From positions 2,232,001-2,296,000 of the forward strand of contig NZ_LR594659.1 in NCBI RefSeq assembly GCF_901827155.1: a stretch of 64,000 nt of DNA, written 5' to 3'. The notes beneath the pieces were generated by a model that saw only the letters and a program-made list of their open reading frames with translations, searched no databases and was not told where the DNA came from. The stretch comes from Variovorax sp. PBL-H6 (GTDB lineage Bacteria > Pseudomonadota > Gammaproteobacteria > Burkholderiales > Burkholderiaceae_C). The position numbers and the translations under genes were made by a program. This document shows positions 16,896-27,000 of the stretch, piece after piece (the stretch's first letter is position 1; each line of letters opens with the position of its first letter).

Positions 16896-18410
16896 ATGTC
16901 TGCGCCTGTTCCTTCCCATGTCGGCCCCTACCCGATCCGCGGCGTGGTCGGCTCGGGCGCCATGGGCATGGTGTACCTGGCGCACGACCCGGCCATCGAT
17001 CGGCCCGTCGCCATCAAGACGATCCACCGTCGCCTGCTCGAATCGAGCGACGACGATCCGAGCGTGGTGGCGCGCTTCCGAGTCGAAGCCAAGGCGGCCG
17101 GGCGGCTGACGCACCGCAACATCGTTCCGGTCTACCAGTTCGGCGAAGACAACGACTGCGCCTATATCGTCATGGAGTACGTCGCGGGGCGGAACCTGCG
17201 CGACTACATCCACGCGCCGCGCAAGCTCGAGATACCGCAGGTGCTGTGCCTGATGCTGCAACTCCTCGATGGCCTGCACTATGCCCATGAGCGCGGCATC
17301 GTGCACCGCGACATCAAGCCGGCGAACCTGCTGGTTGCCGACGACGGGCGCCTCAAGATCACCGATTTCGGCATCGCGCGAACCGAATCGTCGAACCTGA
17401 CCCGCGGCACTTCCGTCATCGGCTCGCCAGGCTATATCGCGCCTGAGCAATACACCAACAGCGATGTCGACCGGCGGGTGGACGTGTTCTCGGCGGGCGT
17501 GCTGCTCTACCAGATGCTCAGCGGGGCGACGCCTTTCGTCGGCACGGACGAGGCGATCATGTACAAGATCGTCTACGAGCCCCACAGGCCGCTGAGCGAG
17601 GTGACGAACGACGCCGCGCTCGAGCCCTTCGACGCGGTGCTCGACCGGGCGCTGGCGAAGGACCCGGCGCAACGCTATGCGACGGCCGTTGCGATGCGGG
17701 CCGCGCTGCAGGCGCTCGCCACGGAGGCGCTGCCGGATGTGCTCCCGCCGGACATCCTGCTCGCGCCCAGGCTCAAGGCCGTCGACACCACGCCAGCTGC
17801 GGGAAAGGAGCGCGGTCCGCCAACGCCTTCCAGGCCGGGCACGGCATCCGTCCCGTCTGCCATCGATCCGGCGACGACGCCGCTGACACCCTCGAAGCCG
17901 CTGCCCGTCACCAGCCCGCCTTCGGTCCCCGTGCCCACCGGATGGGACAGCGTGGCGCTGGCCGAGGTCGAGCGCGAGCTGGCCCAGCATGTCGGCCCGG
18001 TGGCACGTGTGCTGGTGCGACGCGCCGCGCGAGGCTTGACCTCGCTCGGCGCAGTGCGCCAGGCCGTCGCCGGTGCCATCGACGATTTCGAAGCTCGCGA
18101 GCGCTTCCTGGCCAAGGCCGGGGCGCCGCCCACCCGCACCGGTACAGGTGTCTCGTCGGCGGGCACGCAGTTCCGGCCCATGCAGGGAGAGGGCGAAATG
18201 CCGGTCGGCGCGGCGCTGCGAGAGGGTGACGTCGACAAGGCAGCGGCCGCGCTTCTTTCCTCGCTGGGGCCGATCGCGCGCGTCGTCGCCAAGCGCTGCG
18301 CCGCGAAGTCGCAAACCCGCGAGCAGTTCGTCGCCCACGTGGTCGAGCAGCTCACGCCGGGCATGGATGCTCGCCGTGTGCAAGCCGACCTGTGGCGTGC
18401 CTTCGGCTGA
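16896..18410 (+). CDS. serine/threonine protein kinase with C-terminal repeated helical module
   Basis: A 504-residue cytoplasmic Hanks-type kinase. Gly loop GSGAMGMVYL, Lys41 in VAIK, HRDIKPANLL (Asp139), DFG (Asp157) and GSPGYIAPEQY show an active enzyme. After a Pro/Thr-rich linker (about 295 to 345) come two related helical segments, LAQHVGPVARVLVRRAARG and LLSSLGPIARVVAKRCAAK, each followed by a Leu/Phe-rich helix. There is no transmembrane helix, unlike the PpkA kinases of classical T6SS clusters. It is followed directly by an FHA protein and a PP2C phosphatase, the triad of threonine-phosphorylation control in T6SS. The FHA protein is the probable substrate or reader. Confidence 0.9.
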   Translation: MSAPVPSHVGPYPIRGVVGSGAMGMVYLAHDPAIDRPVAIKTIHRRLLESSDDDPSVVARFRVEAKAAGRLTHRNIVPVYQFGEDNDCAYIVMEYVAGRNLRDYIHAPRKLEIPQVLCLMLQLLDGLHYAHERGIVHRDIKPANLLVADDGRLKITDFGIARTESSNLTRGTSVIGSPGYIAPEQYTNSDVDRRVDVFSAGVLLYQMLSGATPFVGTDEAIMYKIVYEPHRPLSEVTNDAALEPFDAVLDRALAKDPAQRYATAVAMRAALQALATEALPDVLPPDILLAPRLKAVDTTPAAGKERGPPTPSRPGTASVPSAIDPATTPLTPSKPLPVTSPPSVPVPTGWDSVALAEVERELAQHVGPVARVLVRRAARGLTSLGAVRQAVAGAIDDFEARERFLAKAGAPPTRTGTGVSSAGTQFRPMQGEGEMPVGAALREGDVDKAAAALLSSLGPIARVVAKRCAAKSQTREQFVAHVVEQLTPGMDARRVQADLWRAFG

Positions 18411-18415
18411 ATGCC

Positions 18416-19741
18416 GTGATCGCGCTGCGCGTCACGCGCCGGCCCGGCGCCACCGAACCGGACGCGATGGCGCTCCCGATGCCGCCGGAGGGCCTCACGA
18501 TCGGCCGCTCCGTCGATTGCGCCCTGGTGCTGTCCGACCCGTTGCGGCTGGTGTCGCGCCAGCACGCGCAAGTGATTGCGGGGGGCGAGGGCGCGCGCGT
18601 GCGCTGCATCAGCAGCAGCGCCCCCTTGTGGGTGAACGGCATGCAGGTCGACCCGGGCGGCGAACGCGCGCTGCTGGTGGGCGACCGCTTGCGCATCGGC
18701 GGCTTTGAACTCGCCGTCGAGCCCGCGGCGGCGATCGCGGCTCAGCGCTCGCGCCTGGACCGCTGGTTCGACCTGGAAGACGCGCCAGATCCGCTCGCGG
18801 CCGAATCCCCATTGCCGGCGCTTGCAGCTTCGCTCGAGGAGGTGGCGGCGCCACCCAGCGCGGTGGTGTCGTGGCAGACCAGTCGACATGTCGTGCGCAC
18901 CGGCACGCAGATGCTGCCCAGTGCGCCCGCCATGCCGCCTGCAATGCCCCCCCGGCCTGCCGATGCAGACGAGGCCGCCGATCCAGCAGCGCCGGCGCCT
19001 CTTTCGGAAGCGTCGCCGCCTGCCCTCGCCAGGAAGGGCGATCGCCAGCCGGCAGACGTGCCGCCGGATCTGCGCGAGCTGGCAGCGGCTTTCGGCCGCG
19101 GCGCCGGCCTGGGCACCGAGGTTGCGCCGCTCACGCCGGAATGGATGGAACATCTCGGCACACTGCTGCGGGCGACGGCCGAGGGCACGCTCGCGTTGCT
19201 GCAAAGCCGTGCGATCACCAAACGCCAGATGCGCGCCGAAGGCACGCGCATCGCGCCGCGCCAAAACAACCCCCTGAAGTTCTCGCCGGATGCAAGCGAG
19301 GCATTGAGTCGAATGCTGCAGCGCGAGCCGAGCCCCGGCTTCCTCGACCCGGTGGCCGCACTGCGCGATGCGCATCGCGACCTGCTGGTCCACCAGGTTG
19401 CGATGGTGGCCGGTATGCGCGCTGCGGTTTTCGAGCTCTTCTCCCGGCTAGGACCCGAGGCTGCCGAGAACGGGGAGGGGCCGGCGCACGGCATCTCGCG
19501 CTTTTCCTTGTTTCGCGCTGCAGCGCTCTGGCATCGCCACCGCATGCAGCACGCCCAATTGCTCGAGCACCTCGACGATGACTTCCAGACCATCTTCGGA
19601 CGCGAGTTCCTGCGCGCCTACGAGGCCCAGTCGCGCCTGAACCCTGAAGCTGGCTCCGACGCCGGCCTCGACTCCGGGCGTGACACTGGCCGCGACCCGG
19701 GCCCCACATCGCCGGAGGCGCCATGGCCGGGCGCGCGTTGA
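18416..19741 (+). CDS. tagH: T6SS-type FHA-domain protein (TagH/Fha family)
   Basis: A protein of about 441 residues. The FHA domain covers the first 100 residues, with IGRSVDCALVL and RLVSRQHAQVI, and binds phospho-threonine. A long Ala/Pro-rich linker follows. The C-terminal 180 residues contain the T6SS FHA C-terminal domain (NPLKFSPDASEALSRML, FLDPVAALRDAHRDLLVHQ). Starts at GTG 18416, just past the kinase stop, or at ATG 18392 overlapping it; neither has a strong ribosome site and 18416 was chosen because homology starts there. It overlaps the phosphatase gene by 19 bp. It likely links kinase activity to a T6SS-type membrane complex, whose TssJ-like, TssL and TssM parts lie at 29-34.6 kb. 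Confidence 0.87.
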   Translation: MIALRVTRRPGATEPDAMALPMPPEGLTIGRSVDCALVLSDPLRLVSRQHAQVIAGGEGARVRCISSSAPLWVNGMQVDPGGERALLVGDRLRIGGFELAVEPAAAIAAQRSRLDRWFDLEDAPDPLAAESPLPALAASLEEVAAPPSAVVSWQTSRHVVRTGTQMLPSAPAMPPAMPPRPADADEAADPAAPAPLSEASPPALARKGDRQPADVPPDLRELAAAFGRGAGLGTEVAPLTPEWMEHLGTLLRATAEGTLALLQSRAITKRQMRAEGTRIAPRQNNPLKFSPDASEALSRMLQREPSPGFLDPVAALRDAHRDLLVHQVAMVAGMRAAVFELFSRLGPEAAENGEGPAHGISRFSLFRAAALWHRHRMQHAQLLEHLDDDFQTIFGREFLRAYEAQSRLNPEAGSDAGLDSGRDTGRDPGPTSPEAPWPGAR

Positions 19742-20463
19742 GCGTCTCGCTCGCCGCGCTGTCGCAAACCGGGCAGCGCGAGTGCAACGAGGATGCCTTC
19801 GGCTATTGGGAAGGCGCGGGCTCCCTTGTCGCTGTCCTGTGCGATGGCGCCGGTGGCCATGGCGGCGGCCAGACGGCATCGCGCGCCGCGGTGACGCATG
19901 TGCTGGAAGCCTTCGCGCTTCACCCTGAAGTCAGCCTGAACGCGCTCCAGTGGCTGGTCCAGGGCGCCAACGGCGCTGTTCTTGCGCAGCAGGTCGCCGG
20001 CACCCTGACTGCCGACATGCGCACCACCATCGTGGTGCTGCTGCTCGATCTCCGGAGCGGCGCGGCGCTCTGGGCCCATGTCGGCGACTCGCGCCTGTAC
20101 CACTGGCGCGACGCCCGGCTGCTCGGGCGCACGCGCGACCAGAGCCTCGAGCAGCGCTTGCGCGACGCCGGTCTGAGCGCAGCAGGCGCTGCCTCGGGGC
20201 AACTGACTTCGGCGCTCGGCTCGCCGGAAGGCTTCGACTTCGACACCCTCGAAAGCCCGCAGGTGCTCGCTTCAGGCGATGCGCTGCTGCTGTGCACGGA
20301 TGGCCTCTGGTCGGCCTTCGACGACTTTGCGATGGCGAGCAGCCTGGCCGGATGCGGCGGTGTCCAGGCCTGGCTCGATCGCCTCGAAGCGGGTGTGCGG
20401 CAAGCCGGGCGCAGCGACCAGGACAACTACTCGGCGCTCGCGGTGTGGTGCGCGGCGGGTTGA
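19723..20463 (+). CDS. pppA: PP2C-family protein phosphatase (PppA-like)
   Basis: A 246-residue metal-dependent phosphatase without signal peptide. Motifs are TGQRECNEDAFGYW, CDGAGGHGGG, AHVGDSRLYHWRD, CTDGLW and SDQDNYSALAV, which together hold the Asp residues binding the two metal ions. It overlaps the FHA gene and should reverse the phosphorylation made by the upstream kinase. In T6SS clusters PppA has exactly this role, so the symbol is used by family analogy. Confidence 0.9.
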   Translation: MAGRALSVSLAALSQTGQRECNEDAFGYWEGAGSLVAVLCDGAGGHGGGQTASRAAVTHVLEAFALHPEVSLNALQWLVQGANGAVLAQQVAGTLTADMRTTIVVLLLDLRSGAALWAHVGDSRLYHWRDARLLGRTRDQSLEQRLRDAGLSAAGAASGQLTSALGSPEGFDFDTLESPQVLASGDALLLCTDGLWSAFDDFAMASSLAGCGGVQAWLDRLEAGVRQAGRSDQDNYSALAVWCAAG

Positions 20464-20655
20464 GCCGTCGAGTGAACATTTTTTTCGGGATCGCAGGAGA
20501 CATTCGCGAGCGTGTCTTGAGTCTCGAACGCTGTGTACGGGGAGAGTTGGAAACCTTTGTGCGAGAAAGAGTCAGTATGTGCGACAAAAAACGAGTATGT
20601 GTTTGCTGGAGGCTCGACTACAGTCCGCCGCTCCAAAAGAATCGAGTTCCCCCCA

Positions 20656-20946
20656 ATGAATGAGAAGACCGCTGCATTGCCAGCGTATGCATCGAGATCG
20701 CACGCATCGATGCCCTCCAATCGTCTTATGCCGACACGGATGTTGAGCCGCACAGTTCTTGCCGCTTGCCTGTGCACCGCCGCGCTCGCGGGTCATCCTG
20801 CCCATGCCGGTTCCGTGAGCTACAGCTACGACGCCCTGGGCCGCTTGGCCAGCACCGTCTACAGCGACGGCAGCGCGACCACCACCATCACCTACAGCTA
20901 CGACGCCGCGGGCAATCGCACCTCGGTGGCGACCACCTCGCCGTAG
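20656..20946 (+). CDS. small exported protein with two YD repeats
   Basis: A 96-residue protein if started at ATG 20656; ATG 20728 or 20740 would give a tidier signal peptide (MLSRTVLAACLCTAALAG, cut after HPAHA). The mature part is only about 45 residues and consists of two YD-type repeats, SYSYDALGRLASTVYSDGSA and TYSYDAAGNRTSVATT, the same unit that builds the shell of Rhs proteins. It stands 80 bp before the giant Rhs gene and is followed by a terminator-like hairpin. It may be a vestige of a larger Rhs gene or a real small partner; no ribosome site is strong enough to fix the start. Confidence 0.6.
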   Translation: MNEKTAALPAYASRSHASMPSNRLMPTRMLSRTVLAACLCTAALAGHPAHAGSVSYSYDALGRLASTVYSDGSATTTITYSYDAAGNRTSVATTSP

Positions 20947-20961
20947 CGTCGGCACGCTGTT

Positions 20962-21001
20962 GCAGCCCGGCCTGGGAGGGCGGGGCTGCTCGTTTCCTTT
21001 C
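20962..21001 (+). terminator. candidate intrinsic terminator after the mini YD gene
   Basis: GCAGCCC (20962-20968) pairs with GGGCTGC (20983-20989), followed by the T-rich CGTTTCCTTT. It separates the small YD gene from the Rhs gene. The T tract is interrupted, so termination may be partial. Confidence 0.4.
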
Positions 21002-21025
21002 CATTAAAACAATCGGGGAGTTCCC

Positions 21026-24000
21026 ATGTCCAAGCTCGCGCGCGCGTGCGCCGTTGCCGTGGCCGTTGCCACATCGTTTGCGGGCGGCATCGCTGCTGCA
21101 CAGATCCAGGGAGGCGGTGCACGCAAGGCGGCACCGCCTGCCATTGCCCTCGGTGTTCCCGTGGCCAAGGCCACCTCCGCCATCAGCCAGCGTTCCTCTC
21201 TGAGTGCCGCAGCAGGCTCGGGCAGTTCGTTGAGCTTCGCCAGCGGCCAGCCTGCGCTGCGCTACCAACCTGTGGACCTTCCCACCGCCAAGGACCCCGT
21301 GCGGCGCGAGGCGGTCAAGGACGGTGCCAAGGAGGCCAATGTCTCGGCGCGAGGTGCAGCCGCTACCGGCAGCACCACGAGCACCCCCGGCACCCCCGGC
21401 GAATTCGCTCCCGCCCCCGGCGTCCTTCGCGCCAACATGCCCCCGGTCACCTTCGCCGATGCCCAGCGCATCCTCAAGTCGAGAGTCCTTCCTGCCAACG
21501 TCAATCAAGGCGTCACTGCGGCATCCACGGCGACCAAGACCAGCAAGACTTCGACATCCACCTCCGCCGCAAAGATCGCCGGCGACGCCGCTGCCTCCGG
21601 TCCGGCCTCCATCGCCGAGCTCGCCCGGTCCCTGCGCAACCATCCCGACCTCATCTACCAATACGTGCGCAACAACGTCGAGTACTACCCCACCTTCGGC
21701 ATCCAGAAGGGTGCCCTCGGCGCCGTGCTCGACAACCAGGCCACCGCGCACGACCAGGCCACTTTGATGGTCGAACTGCTGCGCGCCTCCGGCCTGGAGG
21801 CCAACTACGTGCGCGGCATCGCCAAGCTCAGCGCCGCGCAGCTGGCCGAGTGGTGGGGCGTCAACACCGCCAATGCCTGCGGTGTCCTGTCGCTACTCGG
21901 TCAAGCCCAGATCCCCGTCTACGAGATCAACGCCACCACCGCCGGCAGCTGCCCCGGCACCGTGGCCGCCTTGACCGATGTCTCCATCGAGCACGTCTGG
22001 GTCAAGACCAAGATCAACGGCAGCTGGTACGTCTTCGACCCGAGCTACAAGCCCCACACCTTCAAGAGCGGCATCGACCTCGCCAGCTACGCCGGCTACA
22101 ACGCCGCCAACTACCTGGCCTCCGCCCAGAGCGGCGCCACCGTCGCGGCCGACTACGTCCAGAACATCAACCGCAACAACATCCGCTTCAACCTCGAGAA
22201 GTACGCTGGCATCCTCGCGGTCTCCCTGCGCACCTCCAAACAAACCGCCACCCTGGACGACGTCCTCGGCGGCAAGACCATCGTCCCCTTCTACGGCGCC
22301 TTGCGCCAGACATCACTGCCTTACCAGAACACCGCCTGGGGCAGCGAGGAGCTGGCCGAGCTCCCGGGCTACATGAAGCCCACCCTGCGCGTGCAGTACC
22401 AAGGCATCGACCAGACCTACACCTCCGATGCGATCTACGGCAAGCGCCTGACCCTCACCTACAACGGGGCGAATCAACCCATCCTCAAGCTCGATGGCGT
22501 CGCCGTCGGTGCGCCCGGCACGGCCGTCACTCCCGGTGCCTCGACCGCCGTCACCTTCACCGTCACCCACAACGCCTACGTCTCCACCTGGGCGAACCAC
22601 AGCTTCACCCAGAGGATCTTGGGTGGCGGCACCAACACCTTCCTCATTGCGAACGGATGGGGTCCCGCAGGCCGTGGCCCGGCCGAGAACTACCGGCGCG
22701 TGTTGAGCGACCTCAAGGCCTCCGGTGCCGCCGACGCTTCCGAACCGCTGCTGGGCAGCACCCTGGGCGTCATCGGCGCCCAGTGGATCGCCCAGAACAC
22801 CCACGCCGGCACCATCACCGAGCGCATCGCCGACACCACCTTGCTGCACCAGCACCAGGTGGGCATCGTGGGCTACACCGGCAGCGCCTACGTCGACCTG
22901 CCCAGCAACGTGCTGGCCGTGGCCAACCTCGCAGGCAACACCGACAAGGAGAGCGCGGCGTTCGCCAACTGGGCCATGCACCTGAGCATCCTCGAGTCCA
23001 CGGCGGTGCAGCAGACCACCGGGGTTCCGGCCGTATCAACGGTCAAGCTCATGGACCTCGCCTCGGCGGCCGGCCAGCGCATCTACAACGCCACGTCGGC
23101 CAACTACGCGAGCGCCGTGCAGCCCAACCTGGTGAACTGCGGGGCGCATCTCGGCAACTTCAGCAGCTATTTGGCCTCCGGGCTGCGCCTGATCCTGCCC
23201 GCGCGCTGCGACATCGCCGAGAACAGCTGGAGCGGCGCGGGCTACTTCACCGTGGGCTCGGGCCTTTACCTGGGCTCCGTCATCAGCAATGGCCTGTCGG
23301 GCGGCTACGCGACGTACGAGCAGTCGGCAGGGGCGGCCAGCGCGACCGTGGTCCAAGCAACCAGAGAACAAAGCGATCTGACCCAAGCCGGCCCGCAACT
23401 CCTCGGCGACCCGATCGACATGGTCCAGGGCCACTTCCTTTACAACCACGAGGACCTCAATGTCGGCGTCGGCAGCTTCCCGCAGAGCCTGGGCTTCCAG
23501 CGCCTGTACAGCTCCGGCATGCGCAACCAGAACGGCCCTCTGGGCAAGGGCTGGACCCACAACTTCAACGCCACTGCCGCCGTCAACTCCGATGGCTTCC
23601 AAGCCATGGGCGAGGACTCCGCCCTGGATGCCGTGGGCACCATCGTCGAGCACAAGGCCTCCTTCGACCTGCTGATGGACCCGGCACGCCCGCTTGCCAA
23701 GCTCGTGGCCGCCACGCTCGGCCAACGCTGGTTCGGCGACCAACTGATCAACAACACCGTGGTGGTGACCCAGGGTCTCAATGCCGAGGTGTTCGTCAAG
23801 CTGCCCGACGGAACCGGCATGTACAACCCGCCCCCTGGCAAATCCGGCAAGCTGACGAAGAGCACCGACGGCACCTACGCGTATGAGTTCCTCAACCGCG
23901 CCGCCCTGAAGTTCAACGCCGCCGGCAAGGCCGAAACCTACACCGAGCCCAGCGGCGTCCAGGCCAAGTTCACCTACTCGGGCAACGACCTCGCGCAGGT

Positions 24001-27000
24001 CCAGAACAGCCTGGGCCGCACGTTGACCTTTACTAACGCCAACGGGCGCATCGCGCAGGTCAGCGACGGAACGCGCTCCGTGAGCTTCGGCTACGACGCC
24101 AACTCGAACCTCGCCACCTTCACCAACACACTGGGTCAAGGCACGACCTTCTCGTACACCCTACCGGGACAGATCCGCAGCATCTACAACCCCAGCCTCC
24201 CGGCCACCGCCGCGCTCACCAACACCTACGACAGCCTCGGGCGCGTGAAGAACCAGGTGAATGCGCGGGGCAAGAGCTACGACTACTACTTCGCCGGATC
24301 TCGAACCGAGGAAGTGGGTCCGGGCGCAGTCGCCCGCACCAGCTATCTCGACGGGCAGGGCAATGTCATTCAGTTCAGCACCCCCGCGGGCAACTGGACC
24401 ACCAACACCTACGACGGCCAGTCGCGACTGATCCGCAAGCAACTCCCCGAGGGCAACGCCACCGAGTACGCCTACGACGACGCTACCTGCACCAACCCGA
24501 CGTTCCGCTGCACGCACAACGTCCAGAGCATCACCAGCATTGCCAAGCCCGGCAGCGGCCTGGCCAACCGGGTGCAGCGCTTCTACTACGAGAACGCCTT
24601 CAACAAGGTGGCCACCGCCATCGACGCGCGGGGCAAAACCACCACCTACACCTACACCGCGCAAGGCCTGCCGCTGGCCATCACCGCGCCGGCCGATGCG
24701 GCCGGAGTGGCACCTCAGACCACCTACGCCTACAGCGCCTTCACGCCGAGCGGCTTCCCGAGCTTCTACCTGCCGAGCTCGCAGACCGTCAAGACCAGCG
24801 CCAGCAACAGCGTGGTGACCGCCACCACCTACAACGCTGCGAACAAGTACGTGCCGCAGACCAGCACGGTTGATGCGGGCACCGGCAAGCTGAATCTGAC
24901 GACCAGCTTTACGTATGACCTGACCGGAAACCTTACCGGGGTCGATGGGCCCCGCACCGATGTGGCGGACACGATCGCCACGGCTTACGACACTGAGCGC
25001 CGGCCTACGCAGGTCACCGATGCGATGGGCAAGCAGACCCGCGTTGCCTATGACGCGGACGGCCGCGCGGTCAAGAGCGCGGCGCAGCAGGGGACTCAAT
25101 GGCTCGTGAGCTGCAGCCGCTACAGCGAGACCGGCAAGGTCACCCGGGCCTGGGGTCCGGCGCTCACTGCCGCGGCCACCACCTGCCCCGGCGAGGCGGC
25201 TCCGACGCCCATCACCGACATCGCCTATGACGACGTGGATCGACCCTTCCGGACGACGCAGTACCTCGCCACCACCGATGGCGGCAACCGCGTCACCGAG
25301 ACCGTCTACAACCTCGACGACAGCGTGCAGGCGGTCAACAAGGCCGTGGGCACGGCACTCGCCCAGGCTTATGCGACCTACTCCTACACGCCCAACGGCA
25401 ATGTCGATTCGGTCAAGGACGCCAAGAACAACCTGACCGTCCACACCTACGACGGCTTCGACCGGCTCGCCAGGACGTACTACCCGCTGCCCAACATGCC
25501 TCTCTACGGCAACGCGAACGACTACGAGGAGAACGCGTACGACGCCAACGGCAACGTCACGAGCCTGCGCAAGCGCAATGGCCAGACCATCGCACAGAGC
25601 TGGGACAACCTCAACCGCCTGACAGCACGGTCTTATCCGAACACTGCCGACAACGTACAGTTCGGCTACGACCTGCGAGGGCTCAGGACCTCGGCCCAGT
25701 TCGCCAATGGCAGCCACGCCATCAGCTATGCCTGGGACAACGCCGGGCGGCTCGCGAGCACCACCGCGGGCGGCAAGACCCTGAGCCACCAGTACGACGC
25801 CGCGGGCAACCGCATCCGCACCACGTGGCCCGATGCGTTCTACACGACCACCAGCTACGACGCGGCCAACCGGCCGAGCGTCATCCAGGAGAACGGCAGC
25901 GTCAGCCTCGCCAGCTACGCCTACGACGACCTGGGACGGCGCACCACCGTGACGCTTGGTAATGGCACCACCGTGCAACGTGCCTACGACAACCAGGGGG
26001 CACTCGCCACGCTGAAGAACTTCCTCGCCTCGCCCTCGCAGGAGGTGCAGTACACGTACACGCGCAACCAGATTCGCGAGCTCAAGAGCGTGAGCTGGAC
26101 CAACAACCTGTACCAGTGGAGCGGGACCACCCCGGGCACGAAGAGCTACACCAGCAACGGGTTGAACCAGTACACCGCGGCGGGTGGTGCAGTGCACGCC
26201 TATGACGCCAACGGCAACCTCACGGGCGATGGCACCTGGAGCTACGGCTATGACCTGGACAACCGGCTGAAGACGGCGAGCAAGACGGGGACTGCAGCGG
26301 CCCTCGCCTACGACGCCGAGGGAAGACTCAGGCAGACGGTGATCGGAGCCAGCACGACGAACCTGCTGTACGACGCGGCGAACCTGATTGCCGAGTACGA
26401 CACGGCGGGCACGACGATGCAACGACGCTATGTGCATGGCCCTGGCACCGACGAGCCGATCGTCTGGTACGAAGGATCAGGCACCACAGCCAAGAACTGG
26501 TTCTATGCGGACCACCTGGGCAGCATCGTGGCCACGGCCAATGCGACAGGCGCCTCAACGGGCATCTACAGCTATGGGCCCTACGGCGAGCCGAACACCA
26601 CGACGGGGCCGAGGTTCAGGTACACGGGCCAGCAGCTCATCGGCGACCTCGGGCTTTACTACTACAAGGCGCGCTTCTACTCGCCGAGCCTGGGCAGGTT
26701 CCTGCAGACCGATCCCATTGGCTACAAGGACGATGTCAATCTGTATGCCTACGTGGGCAACAACTCGGCGAACAGGACTGACCCTTCCGGATTGATCGCA
26801 AGTCAGGCAGCGGCGCTGGCTGCTGGCGTGGGGGGGACCACGTCATCGAGCATGCTGACTGGCGACATCAGCTGGATCAATGGAGGAACGACTGCAGCAC
26901 CAGATTCCGGAGGTGCCTCGTACCAAATGGCTTGGATCACGCCGATGGACATGCTCGATGCCAAGAGACACAGCCTACTCGAGGGTGGCGGTGGTGCGGG

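Noticed and set aside
24161..26437. A 758-codon reverse frame inside the Rhs gene
   Set aside because: Antisense to YD repeats; its apparent repetitiveness is inherited from them.
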